Assembly: GCF_051857475.1 (NCBI RefSeq)
Contig: NZ_JBPZGZ010000001.1
Span: forward strand, 620,001-684,000
Length of the DNA stretch: 64,000 bases
Direction of reading: 5' to 3'
From: Pelomonas sp051857475
GTDB taxonomy: Bacteria > Pseudomonadota > Gammaproteobacteria > Burkholderiales > Burkholderiaceae_C
The translations under genes were made by a program, and so were the position numbers. Positions within the stretch are counted from its first letter, which is position 1; each line of letters starts with the position of its first letter. The notes under the pieces are model-generated. The model saw only the letters and a list, made by a program, of their open reading frames with translations. It was not told the origin of the DNA and ran no database searches. Shown in pieces: positions 1 through 8,113 of this stretch.

Positions 1-405
<405 letters not shown>

Positions 406-440
406 GGGCCGATGCTAAGGGAGGGGCGCGGAAAAGAGGT

Positions 441-618
441 GTCCACCGCAATCCTGGGGGCCGAGATCCTGAACACCCAGGGGTAATCAGGTGGGCGAGG
501 TCAACCGGACTTCGGGTTCATCTGACGCGAGACGATCACGCCCGTCCGGCATTTTCCAAGCCCTTGCTCATAGAGCATCGGATGAAGGAAATAAAGCCCC
601 AGAGGAAAGCGATGGACG
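441..618 (-). ncRNA. ssrS: probable 6S RNA (ssrS)
   Basis: 6S RNA mimics an open promoter and binds sigma-70 RNA polymerase; its gene commonly lies just downstream of zapA, as here. On the minus strand, positions 617-609 (GTCCATCGC) can form a 9-bp helix with 449-441 (GCGGTGGAC). Further in, CCT plus GGGGC pairs with GCCCC plus AGG. This leaves a rod of about 177 nt, close to the usual 180-190 nt. A small hairpin (CCTG...CAGG) sits on the 3' side of the central region and an upper stem CCGGAC/GTCCGG closes the top. A TAGAAT hexamer ends 7 nt before the proposed first base. The assignment rests on synteny, size and hand folding, not on a covariance model. Confidence 0.65.
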
Positions 619-624
619 GAACGG

Positions 625-630
625 ATTCTA
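625..630 (-). promoter_or_regulatory. -10 hexamer of the proposed 6S RNA promoter
   Basis: TAGAAT on the minus strand, just after the zapA stop codon, at the right distance from the proposed 6S start near 618. No convincing -35 hexamer is visible at 17 bp; upstream promoter sequence would lie inside the 3' end of zapA. Confidence 0.4.
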
Positions 631-634
631 CGAC

Positions 635-934
635 TCAGAGCAGTTGCCCATCGTGTCCAAGCGCCTCATCCAGTCTCTTGATGAGGGTATCCATGTCGGG
701 ACTTGCAAGCGATGTTGCCGACGGTGCGTCGCGTGGCACTTCGGCGAGCTGATAGGCCAGGTTCAGAGCAGCCAGCACGGCAATGCGCTCGCGTGCCTTG
801 ACCTTGCCGGCGTCGCGGATGGCGCTCATCTCGCGGTCCACCTGGGCGACGGCCGAGCTCAGCGCGGCCTCGCCGCCTTCGGGGCAGCCGAGCAGATAGC
901 TCTGGCCCATGATGGTCACTTCCATCTGCTTCAT
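635..934 (-). CDS. zapA: cell division protein ZapA
   Basis: A 99-residue protein of the ZapA family, which binds and cross-links FtsZ protofilaments at the division ring in the cytoplasm. The N-terminal strand region contains VTIMGQSYLLGCPEG, the family signature. It is followed by a long helical stretch with VDREMSAIR and ARERIAVLAALNLAYQL, expected to form the antiparallel coiled coil of the tetramer. The start ATG overlaps the stop of the upstream coiled-coil gene by 4 nt, so the two are probably translationally coupled. An internal ATG at codon 4 is an alternative start. Confidence 0.93.
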   Translation of the reverse strand: MKQMEVTIMGQSYLLGCPEGGEAALSSAVAQVDREMSAIRDAGKVKARERIAVLAALNLAYQLAEVPRDAPSATSLASPDMDTLIKRLDEALGHDGQLL

Positions 935-1146
935 GGCTGCTGTTCTTCTTTCGAGGCTTCGACGGGCAGGCGTTCGAGCAGCGCGTCAACGCGTGCGCGT
1001 GCGGCGTTCAGCCGCGAGCGCAGGCTGTCGCGCTCCTGCATGATGGCGGTCAGTTGAACCTGCAGCAGCAGATTCGTGCGAAGGATTTCGTCGTGGCGCA
1101 GCAGCAGGCGCTCCACGCGTTCGGTCAAGTCGTTCAGGCTGGCCAT
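931..1146 (-). CDS. small coiled-coil protein upstream of zapA (ZapB-like)
   Basis: A 71-residue, almost entirely helical protein with heptad spacing: LTERVERLLLRHDEIL, then LQVQLTAIMQERDSLRSRL. Short coiled-coil proteins of this kind precede zapA in many proteobacteria (TIGR02449 / ZapB-like families) and are presumed partners in Z-ring organisation. The name rests on length, coiled-coil character and position rather than on a catalytic motif. It overlaps zapA by ATGA. Confidence 0.75.
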   Translation of the reverse strand: MASLNDLTERVERLLLRHDEILRTNLLLQVQLTAIMQERDSLRSRLNAARARVDALLERLPVEASKEEQQP

Positions 1147-1159
1147 GGATGGGCTCGAA

Positions 1160-1807
1160 TCAGGCGGCGGCCGCAGATTTTAGTTGGCGACCGTAGTCGC
1201 ACTCGTTGATGACGGCACAAACATTGCAAAGCGGCTTGCGCGCCTGGCAGACATAGCGGCCGTGCAGGATCAGCCAGTGATGGGCATCGACGCTGTAGGC
1301 CGGCGGCACGCGCTTGAGCAGGCCGAGCTCGACGGCCAGTGGCGTCTTGCCCGGCGCCAGGCCGGTGCGGTTGCTGACGCGAAAGATATGCGTGTCGACG
1401 GCCATGGTCGGCTCGCCGAAGGCGACGTTGAGCACGACATTGGCCGTCTTGCGGCCGACACCGGGCAGGGCTTCCAGCGCCTCGCGCGTGCGTGGCACTT
1501 CACCGCCATGCAGGTCGATCAGCATCTGGCAGGTCTGCAGCAGGTGCTTGGCCTTGCTGCGGTACAGGCCGATGGTCTTGATGTGGCTCTCCAGCCCTTC
1601 GGTGCCCAGGGCCAGGATCTGGGCCGGCGTGTTGGCGACGGCGAACAGGCGCTTGGTGGCCTTGTTGACGCCGACGTCAGTGGCCTGGGCCGACAGCAGC
1701 ACGGCCGTCAACAGCTCGAAGACGCTGGAGAACTCCAGTTCCGTCTGGGGGGCCGGATTGGCGGCTTTCAGCGTGGCGAAGAAGCGTTCGATCTGCGCGG
1801 CGTTCAT
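1160..1807 (-). CDS. nth: endonuclease III
   Basis: A 215-residue DNA glycosylase/AP lyase that removes oxidised pyrimidines in base-excision repair. The helix-hairpin-helix LPGVGRKTANVV contains the catalytic lysine, and VDTHIFRVSNR carries the catalytic aspartate. Four cysteines near the C terminus (spacing C-X6-C-X2-C-X5-C, starting at CQARKPLC) hold a [4Fe-4S] cluster. The ATG at 1807 gives a family-typical length; the same frame stays open further upstream, but only as a shadow of rnfB. The gene begins 10 nt after the rnfB stop, so the two are cotranscribed. Confidence 0.96.
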   Translation of the reverse strand: MNAAQIERFFATLKAANPAPQTELEFSSVFELLTAVLLSAQATDVGVNKATKRLFAVANTPAQILALGTEGLESHIKTIGLYRSKAKHLLQTCQMLIDLHGGEVPRTREALEALPGVGRKTANVVLNVAFGEPTMAVDTHIFRVSNRTGLAPGKTPLAVELGLLKRVPPAYSVDAHHWLILHGRYVCQARKPLCNVCAVINECDYGRQLKSAAAA

Positions 1808-1817
1808 GCCGGCATTG

Positions 1818-2462
1818 TCATGTGCGTTTGGCTCGCGCCCGCGCAAGGGCTGCCTCGATGGCGGCGCGTTTGCGATCAAGCTGGGCGGGATCCGTGATGC
1901 TTGACGCCGCCGGCAGGTCAGCCAGCTTGGCCTCGACCTTGGCCGCCAGTCGAGCGTCGTTCTCCTCGGCCTCGCGATGGCGGCGCAAGCGCTTGAAACC
2001 ATAGCGTTCGCGGGCTTCGTCGGCCTGGGGCTGACTCCAGGCGGCCCAGCCGGTGGCCGTGGTGACCTCCGGCATGGAGATGCAGTCCACCGGGCAGGCC
2101 GGCACGCAGAGTTCGCAGCCGGTGCATTGAGCGGCAACGACGACATGCATGGCCTTGGGTGCCCCGACGATGCAGTCCGCCGGGCAGGCCTTGATGCACA
2201 GCGTGCAGCCGATGCACCAGGCCTCGTCGATGACAGCCACGCCGCGTGTGGCTTCGATGCCGTTGGCCGGGTTCAACGCCAGGGCAGGGCGGCCCGTGAT
2301 GGTCGCGAGCCTGGCGACGCCCTCAGCGCCGCCAGGCGGGCATTGGTTGATGTCGGCCTCACCCGCGGCGACGGCGTCGGCATAGCTGCGGCAATCCGGA
2401 TAGCCGCAGCGGGTGCATTGGGTCTGCGGCAGCGCGGCGTCAATGAGCTCCGCGAGGCTCAC
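1818..2462 (-). CDS. rnfB: RnfB-type ferredoxin (electron transport complex subunit B)
   Basis: A 214-residue iron-sulfur protein. The N-terminal CTRCGYPDC...CPPGG region matches the Fe-S domain of RnfB/RsxB. Two typical [4Fe-4S] ferredoxin motifs follow (CIGCTLCIKACP and CTGCELCVPACP). The GTG start at 2462-2460 (VSLAELIDAALPQTQC) overlaps the phaZ stop and removes an unrelated upstream extension. The N-terminal membrane helix of classical RnfB is absent and no rnfA/C/D/G/E gene is nearby, so this is a soluble, solitary form. Coupling with nth suggests a role supplying electrons or clusters; that is inference. Confidence 0.88.
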   Translation of the reverse strand: MSLAELIDAALPQTQCTRCGYPDCRSYADAVAAGEADINQCPPGGAEGVARLATITGRPALALNPANGIEATRGVAVIDEAWCIGCTLCIKACPADCIVGAPKAMHVVVAAQCTGCELCVPACPVDCISMPEVTTATGWAAWSQPQADEARERYGFKRLRRHREAEENDARLAAKVEAKLADLPAASSITDPAQLDRKRAAIEAALARARAKRT

Positions 2463-3787
2463 GCTTTGGTGCTGCGGGTCCGCTTGGCGGCAGGCTTGGC
2501 AGTGGCCTTGACCGGCGTGGCCTTGGCCGTCTTCTTCAGCGGCGCCGCTTCGTACTTGGCGATGAAGTCGCGCACTTCCGGGTAGACCTTCTCGCGCCAG
2601 CGGCGGCCCGAGAAGATGCCGTAGTGACCGGCGCCGATGGCGTCGTAGTGGTACTGGTGCTGCTTGGCCACGCCCGAGCACAGGTCGTGGGCGGCCTTGG
2701 TCTGGCCGGCGCCGGAGATGTCGTCCAGTTCGCCTTCCACCGTCAGCAGGGCCGTCGTCTTGATGTCCTGCGGGCGCACGAAGGCGCCATCCACCTGCCA
2801 GGTGCCATTGACCAGGGCGAAGTCCTGGAAGACGGTCTTGATGGTGTCCAGGTAGTACTCGGCCGGCATGTCCAGCACGGCGTTGTACTCGTCGTAGAAC
2901 TTGCGATGCGCCTCGGCGCTGTCGTCATCACCGCGCACCAGATCCAGGAAATAGTCGTAGTGCGAGGACAGGTGGCGGTCCGGGTTCATCGCGACGAAGC
3001 CGGTGTGCTGCAGAAAGCCCGGGTAGACCTCCCGGCCGGCACCGGGGAAGTTGGTCGGCACGCGGTAGATGACGTTGTTCTCGAACCAGCTGAAGCTGCG
3101 GTTCATGGCCAGGTTGTTGACAGCCGTCGGGCTCTTGCGGGCGTCGATGGGGCCGCCCATCATGGTCATGCTGCGCGGCGTCGCCTCGCCGGCCGAGGCC
3201 ATCAGCGAGATGGCGGCCAGCACGGGCACGGTGGGCTGGCAGACCGACATCACATGGCAGTCGGCGCCGCCGACGTGGCGGATGAACTCCTGCACGTAGT
3301 GGATGTAGTCGTCCAGGTGGAAGGGGCCGACTTCCAGCGGCACCATGCGTGCGTCGGTCCAGTCGGTGATGTAGACCTTGTGGTCCTTCAGCAACTGCTT
3401 GACGGTCTCACGCAGCAGCGTGGCGTGGTGGCCGGACAAAGGCGCGACGACGAGGACTGTTGGCTGGGCCTTCATCTTGGCCAGCACGGCCGGCTCATCG
3501 GTGTAGCGCTTGAAGCGCAGCAGGCGGCAGAAGGGCTTTTCCAGCGCCACCAGCTCCTGCACGGCGACGTCGGTGCCGTCAACCTCGACCGACTTGATGT
3601 CGAATTCCGGCTTCTCGTAGTCCTTGGCCAGGCGGTGCATCAGGTCCAGTCCGGCCGACAGGCGTTGCGCCATGGGCGTGTGCGCAAACGGCGACAGCGG
3701 GTGGCTGTAGAGCTTGGCCGATGCGGCCGCGAACTCTGAGAAGGGGCTGAGCAGGGCGCGCTGGGTTTCGAAGAACTGATACAGCAT
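2459..3787 (-). CDS. phaZ: intracellular polyhydroxybutyrate depolymerase
   Basis: A 442-residue enzyme that degrades stored polyhydroxyalkanoate in the cytoplasm. The nucleophile motif reads SVCQPTVPV with Cys at residue 183, the cysteine lipase-like box of the Ralstonia PhaZ1 family rather than a serine. TDWTDARMVP and the C-terminal GAGHYGIFSGRRWR, which carries the catalytic histidine, also fit. The start is the ATG at 3787 (MLYQFFETQR); an upstream in-frame TTG is less likely. The last 27 or so residues are a Lys/Ala/Pro/Thr-rich tail (AKPAAKRTRSTKA) resembling histone H1-like tails of phasins. Its 3' end overlaps the rnfB start. Confidence 0.92.
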   Translation of the reverse strand: MLYQFFETQRALLSPFSEFAAASAKLYSHPLSPFAHTPMAQRLSAGLDLMHRLAKDYEKPEFDIKSVEVDGTDVAVQELVALEKPFCRLLRFKRYTDEPAVLAKMKAQPTVLVVAPLSGHHATLLRETVKQLLKDHKVYITDWTDARMVPLEVGPFHLDDYIHYVQEFIRHVGGADCHVMSVCQPTVPVLAAISLMASAGEATPRSMTMMGGPIDARKSPTAVNNLAMNRSFSWFENNVIYRVPTNFPGAGREVYPGFLQHTGFVAMNPDRHLSSHYDYFLDLVRGDDDSAEAHRKFYDEYNAVLDMPAEYYLDTIKTVFQDFALVNGTWQVDGAFVRPQDIKTTALLTVEGELDDISGAGQTKAAHDLCSGVAKQHQYHYDAIGAGHYGIFSGRRWREKVYPEVRDFIAKYEAAPLKKTAKATPVKATAKPAAKRTRSTKA

Positions 3788-3862
3788 GGGCAAACCTTGG
3801 TCGAGCGAAAGGCTAAATGGCCTGGGAATGCCTGGATGGTGCCAGAAAACGGTTTCACGATT

Positions 3863-3909
3863 GTGCGCCGCAACATCGGATTGGCGGTCAAACCGCCAAT
3901 CCTGCGCAC
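3863..3909. repeat. long inverted repeat between aminotransferase and phaZ
   Basis: GGATTGGCGGT (3878-3888) and its exact reverse complement (3892-3902) form an 11-bp stem with a 3-nt loop. The arms are flanked by a second matching pair, GTGCGC (3863-3868) and GCGCAC (3904-3909). No run of T follows on either strand, so it is not a standard terminator. It lies 14 nt beyond the aminotransferase stop and about 75 bp before the phaZ start, so it could be a processing hairpin or an operator for phaZ. Confidence 0.7.
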
Positions 3910-3922
3910 TTCAATGGGGCAT

Positions 3923-5110
3923 TCAGCCCTTCAGCACGGCGGCCATACCGGCGGCGACGCTGGGCAGATTGCCCTCATTCAGTGCGGCAACGCAGATGCG
4001 ACCCGAATCGACGCCGTAGACGCCGAATTCATCGCGCAGGCGCTGCATCTGGGCGGCGGTGAGGCCCGAGTAGCTGAACATGCCCAGCTGCTCGGTGACG
4101 AAGGACAGGTCCTGGGTCACGCCGGCAGCCTTCAGCGCCGCCACCAGGGCGGAGCGCATGGCCTTGATGCGTACGCGCATGCCGGCCAGTTCTTCCTCCC
4201 ACAGGCCGCGCAGCTTGTCGTCGGACAGCACGGCGGCCACGACCTGTGCACCATGGGTGGGCGGGTTGGAGTAGTTGGTGCGGATCATGATTTTCAGCTG
4301 CGACAGCACGCGCACGGCTTCCTCGTCGCTGCTGCAGACCACGCTCAGCGCGCCGCAGCGCTCGCCGTACAGCGAGAAGCTCTTGGAGAAGCTGGTCGAC
4401 ACGAAGAAGCCGACACCGGCGGCCATGAACTGGCGCACGGTCTCGCCGTCTTCCTTCAGGCCGAAGCCGAAGCCCTGGTAGGCCATGTCCAGGAAGGGCG
4501 TCAGGCCCTTGGCCTTGACGGCGGCAACGACCTGGGCCCATTGGGCGGCCGTGATGTCATAGCCGGTCGGGTTGTGGCAGCAGGCGTGCAGCACGACGAC
4601 GGTGCCGGCGGGAGCGGCATTCAGCGCGGCCAGCATGCCGTCGAAGTTGATGCCCTTGCTGGCCGCGTCGTAGTAGGGGTAGGTCTCGACCGTGAAGCCG
4701 GCCTGGGTGAACAGGGCGCGGTGGTTCTCCCAGCTCGGGTCGGAGATCAGCACCTTGGCGCCCGGGTTGAGCTGCTTCAGGAAATCGGCGCCGACCTTCA
4801 GCGCGCCGGTGCCGCCGATGGCCTGCACGGTGGCGACGTTCTTCAGCTCGCTGCCGAAGACCAGCTTCTGTACGGCCTTGTCATAGGCGGCGATGCCGTC
4901 GATGGGCAGATAGCCGCGCGGCTTGGGGGCGGCGGCCATGGCGGCCTCGGCCTCGCGGACGCATTTCAGCAGCGGCAGCTTGCCGTTTTCGTCGTAGTAG
5001 ACGCCGACGCCGAGGTTGACCTTGCCCGGGCGGGTGTCGGCATTGAACTGCTCGTTCAGGCCGAGGATGGGATCACGGGGGGCAAGGGCGACATCGGCGA
5101 ACAAAGACAT
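3923..5110 (-). CDS. aspartate/aromatic amino acid aminotransferase
   Basis: A 395-residue PLP-dependent class I aminotransferase that exchanges amino groups between aspartate or aromatic amino acids and 2-oxoglutarate. It starts SLFADVALAPRDPILGLNE and has GVGVYYDENGKLPLL, HACCHNPTGYDI, and the PLP lysine in STSFSKSFSLYGERCGALS. The terminal region has the substrate arginine context GVYGVDSGRICVAALN. Length and motifs fit the AspC/TyrB group; which substrate dominates cannot be told from sequence alone. The start is the ATG at 5110. It is divergent from uvrB across 128 bp. Confidence 0.93.
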   Translation of the reverse strand: MSLFADVALAPRDPILGLNEQFNADTRPGKVNLGVGVYYDENGKLPLLKCVREAEAAMAAAPKPRGYLPIDGIAAYDKAVQKLVFGSELKNVATVQAIGGTGALKVGADFLKQLNPGAKVLISDPSWENHRALFTQAGFTVETYPYYDAASKGINFDGMLAALNAAPAGTVVVLHACCHNPTGYDITAAQWAQVVAAVKAKGLTPFLDMAYQGFGFGLKEDGETVRQFMAAGVGFFVSTSFSKSFSLYGERCGALSVVCSSDEEAVRVLSQLKIMIRTNYSNPPTHGAQVVAAVLSDDKLRGLWEEELAGMRVRIKAMRSALVAALKAAGVTQDLSFVTEQLGMFSYSGLTAAQMQRLRDEFGVYGVDSGRICVAALNEGNLPSVAAGMAAVLKG

Positions 5111-5238
5111 GACGGGTTTCCTGAAAGGACGTTGGCAGGAGGGAGGGCTTGAAGAATCAGGGTCTGCGCTAACCTGACTGCTTTTGCGGTGCAGCAATGC
5201 AGTGCAGCAATTTTGCCCCGTGATTCAGGGAATTCCCC

Positions 5239-7368
5239 ATGCAAGAAGCATTGAACGCCATGCCCGGTTCTGAGAGTGACTCGGAGGAGCGCAAGGGCGA
5301 ATTCGTCAGCTTCGAAGGCTCACCGTTCCAGCTGTTCCAGCCTTTTCCTCCGGCGGGGGATCAACCGACGGCCATCAACCAGCTCGTCGAGGGCATTAAC
5401 GACGGCCTCAGCTACCAGACCCTGCTGGGCGTGACGGGCTCGGGCAAGACCTTCACGATGGCCAATGTCATCGCCCGCCTGGGCCGCCCGGCCATCGTCT
5501 TCGCACCCAACAAGACGCTGGCGGCCCAGCTGTACAGCGAGTTCAAGGATTTCTTCCCCAAGAACGCCGTCGAGTATTTCGTCAGTTACTACGACTATTA
5601 CCAGCCCGAGGCCTATGTGCCGCAGCGCGACCTCTTCATCGAGAAGGACAGCGCCATCAACGAGCACATCGAGCAGATGCGCTTGTCCTGCACCAAGAGC
5701 CTGCTGGAGCGGCGCGACGTCATCATCGTGGCGTCCGTCTCGGCCATCTACGGCATCGGCTCTCCGGCGGACTACCACCAGATGGTCATGACGCTGCGCG
5801 TGGGCGACAAGATGGGCCAGCGCGACGTCATCGCCCATCTCATCCGCATGCAGTACACGCGCAACGAAATGGAGTTCCAGCGCGGCCATTTCCGCGTGCG
5901 CGGCGACACCATCGACGTCTTCCCGGCCGAACACTCGGAGCTGGCCATCCGCATCGAGCTTTTCGACGACGAGATCGAGGCCCTGTCGCTGTTCGACCCG
6001 CTGACCGGTCAGGTGCGCCAGAAGATCCCGCGCTTCACCGTCTACCCCAGCAGCCATTACGTGACGCCGCGCGAGCGCGTGCTGGCCGCCACCGACGCCA
6101 TCAAGCAGGAGCTGCGCGAGCGCGTCGACTTCTTCGTCAAGGAAGGCAAGCTGGTCGAGGCCCAGCGCGTCGAGCAGCGCACGCGCTTCGACCTGGAAAT
6201 GCTGCAGGAGGTGGGCCACTGCAAGGGCATCGAGAACTACACGCGCCACCTGTCCGGCGCCCAGCCGGGCGACCCGCCGCCGACGCTGGTGGACTACCTG
6301 CCCAAGGACGCCCTGATGTTCCTGGACGAGAGCCACGTACTGATCGGCCAGTTCGGCGGCATGTACAACGGCGACCGGGCGCGCAAGACGACCCTCGTCG
6401 AGTACGGTTTCCGCCTGCCGTCGGCCCTGGACAACCGGCCACTGAAGTTCGCCGAGTTCGAACGCAAGATGCGCCAGGCCGTGTTCGTGTCGGCCACGCC
6501 GGCCCAGTACGAGCAGGACAACGCCGGCCAGGTGGTCGAGCAGGTCGTGCGCCCGACCGGCCTGGTCGACCCCATCGTCGAGGTGAGGCCGGCCACGCAC
6601 CAGGTGGACGACGTGCTGCAGGAAATCCGCCTGCGCGTGGAGGTCAACGAGCGCGTGCTGATCACGACGCTGACCAAGCGCATGGCCGAGCAGCTGACCG
6701 ACTACCTCAGCGACAACGGCGTCAAGGTGCGCTATCTGCACTCGGACGTCGACACGGTCGAGCGCGTCGAGATCCTGCGCGACCTGCGCCTGGGGGCGTT
6801 TGACGTGCTGGTGGGCATCAACCTGCTGCGCGAAGGCCTGGACATCCCTGAGGTGTCGCTGGTGGCCATCCTGGACGCCGACAAGGAAGGCTTTCTGCGC
6901 GCGGAGCGCAGCCTGATCCAGACCATCGGCCGGGCGGCGCGCAACCTGAACGGCAAAGCCATCCTCTACGCGGACCGCATCACCGAGTCGATGCGCAAGG
7001 CGATTGGCGAGACCGAAAGGCGCCGCGCCAAGCAGATGGCCTTCAACGAGGCCAATGGCATCACGCCGCGCAGCGTGCAAAAGCGCATCAAGGACCTCAT
7101 TGACGGCGTCTATTCCGAGGAGGCCGGTCGCGACGAAGAGAAATTGCTGGCCGCCGCCAAGGTCGAGGACTTGTCGGAGAAGGATCTGGCCAAACGTATT
7201 GCCCAGTTGGAAAAGCAGATGCTGGAACACGCCCGCAACCTGGAATTCGAACAGGCGGCCCGCATTCGCGATCAGTTGGGCCAATTGCGCGAACAGGCCT
7301 TCGGCGCCCGGGTGCACGACAACATCGTGCCCCTGGACAGTGCCCGCAAGGCCGGCTCGCCGCGCTGA
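5239..7368 (+). CDS. uvrB: excinuclease ABC subunit B
   Basis: A 709-residue helicase-like subunit that, handed damaged DNA by UvrA, verifies the lesion and recruits UvrC. The Walker A loop GVTGSGKT lies at residues 64-71. The beta-hairpin YYDYYQPEAYVPQRD follows, then the DEXX-type LDESH and late helicase motifs GLDIPEVSLVAILDADKEG and QTIGRAARN. The C-terminal UVR domain (KQMLEHARNLEFEQAARIRD) binds UvrC. The N terminus is slightly longer than usual, with a charged leader before FEGSPFQLF; an internal Met at codon 8 is a possible alternative start. No clear LexA box is visible upstream. Confidence 0.97.
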   Translation: MQEALNAMPGSESDSEERKGEFVSFEGSPFQLFQPFPPAGDQPTAINQLVEGINDGLSYQTLLGVTGSGKTFTMANVIARLGRPAIVFAPNKTLAAQLYSEFKDFFPKNAVEYFVSYYDYYQPEAYVPQRDLFIEKDSAINEHIEQMRLSCTKSLLERRDVIIVASVSAIYGIGSPADYHQMVMTLRVGDKMGQRDVIAHLIRMQYTRNEMEFQRGHFRVRGDTIDVFPAEHSELAIRIELFDDEIEALSLFDPLTGQVRQKIPRFTVYPSSHYVTPRERVLAATDAIKQELRERVDFFVKEGKLVEAQRVEQRTRFDLEMLQEVGHCKGIENYTRHLSGAQPGDPPPTLVDYLPKDALMFLDESHVLIGQFGGMYNGDRARKTTLVEYGFRLPSALDNRPLKFAEFERKMRQAVFVSATPAQYEQDNAGQVVEQVVRPTGLVDPIVEVRPATHQVDDVLQEIRLRVEVNERVLITTLTKRMAEQLTDYLSDNGVKVRYLHSDVDTVERVEILRDLRLGAFDVLVGINLLREGLDIPEVSLVAILDADKEGFLRAERSLIQTIGRAARNLNGKAILYADRITESMRKAIGETERRRAKQMAFNEANGITPRSVQKRIKDLIDGVYSEEAGRDEEKLLAAAKVEDLSEKDLAKRIAQLEKQMLEHARNLEFEQAARIRDQLGQLREQAFGARVHDNIVPLDSARKAGSPR

Positions 7369-7427
7369 GCTGCTGCGTTGCAGCAAAAAGGCCCCCAGAA
7401 ATCTAGGGCTACACAGTAACCCTGGGA

Positions 7428-7451
7428 CGTGGTCGATTAGTCGAGTAAAAT
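7428..7451 (+). promoter_or_regulatory. candidate IscR-binding site / isc promoter
   Basis: The stretch GATTAGTCGAGTAAAAT (7435-7451) resembles the right half of a type 1 IscR site (YAGTCRRSTAT) merging into a TAAAAT -10 hexamer. The left half is poorly conserved (GTGGTC). Autorepression of isc operons by [2Fe-2S]-IscR at such sites is well known. The leader to iscR would be about 100 nt. Confidence 0.45.
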
Positions 7452-7507
7452 CATCGGAAATGATTCGCTCGGCTATTGTCCCGGGCGTCCCGGGTTAACC
7501 CGAAATC

Positions 7508-7524
7508 ATTTGTCCTGGACAAAT
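7508..7524. promoter_or_regulatory. 17-bp palindrome in the iscR leader
   Basis: ATTTGTCC-T-GGACAAAT is a perfect inverted repeat with a one-base centre, 31 bp before the iscR start codon. It could be an operator or a short hairpin. It does not match the type 2 IscR consensus well. Confidence 0.5.
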
Positions 7525-7555
7525 TGTGTTCAGGCGCCTCGCAAAGGAGTTCTGT

Positions 7556-8089
7556 ATGCGTCTCACCACCAAAGGCCGGTTTGCTGTCACCGCAATGTTG
7601 GATCTGGCGCTGCGCGAGAATACGGGCCCGGTCGCCCTGGCGGCGATCAGCCAACGGCAGCAGATTTCGCTCTCCTACCTGGAGCAGCTCTTCGGCAAGT
7701 TGCGCCGCCATGAATTGGTGGAAAGCACCCGTGGCCCCGGCGGCGGCTATTCGCTGGGCCGCAAGGCCGAGAACATCACCGTCGCCGACATCATCGTCGC
7801 CGTGGACGAGGCGCTGGACGCCACCGGCTGCGGTGGCAAGGAAAACTGCATGGGCGAGGACAGCGGTCGCTGCATCACCCATGAACTCTGGACCAATCTG
7901 AACGCCAAGATGATCGAGTACCTCGATTCCGTCTCCCTGCGCAAGCTTGCCGATGAGCAACTGGCCAAGGGCTTCGAGGTCGAGGCGGCGCCGGTCAAGC
8001 GCGCCATCTCAAGTCAGCCTGTGCTCAAGCCCATCCGCGTGACGGCGCCGAACTCGGTTTTCGCCCTGGGTGGCGCGTTCAGCAAGTAA
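7556..8089 (+). CDS. iscR: Fe-S cluster assembly transcriptional regulator IscR
   Basis: A 177-residue Rrf2-family winged-helix regulator that senses cluster supply and represses its own operon when loaded with [2Fe-2S]. It begins MRLTTKGRFAVTAMLDLAL, with the recognition region ISLSYLEQLFGKLRRHELV and the wing RGPGGGYSLGR. Ligand cysteines are at residues 92, 98 and 106, with His109 close by. The spacing is two residues longer in the last interval than in E. coli (92, 98, 104, 107). The AAAGGAG ribosome site lies 6 nt before the ATG. It is the first gene of the isc operon. Confidence 0.96.
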   Translation: MRLTTKGRFAVTAMLDLALRENTGPVALAAISQRQQISLSYLEQLFGKLRRHELVESTRGPGGGYSLGRKAENITVADIIVAVDEALDATGCGGKENCMGEDSGRCITHELWTNLNAKMIEYLDSVSLRKLADEQLAKGFEVEAAPVKRAISSQPVLKPIRVTAPNSVFALGGAFSK

Positions 8090-8113
8090 GAAGAACTCAA
8101 AAGAAGTCGTTCC

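Noticed and set aside
1808..2146. Upstream extension of nth
   Set aside because: The region is rnfB coding sequence in another frame; endonuclease III normally begins close to the chosen ATG.
5111..5238. LexA (SOS) box upstream of uvrB
   Set aside because: No CTGT-N8-ACAG-like site is present in the 128-bp spacer.
5320..7386. 688-codon frame antisense to uvrB
   Set aside because: Shadow frame of a well-conserved gene; composition is typical of antisense of high-GC coding DNA.
7369..7389. GCTGC...GCAGC hairpin after uvrB as a terminator
   Set aside because: The stem is followed by A residues rather than T on the coding strand, so it is not a convincing intrinsic terminator.
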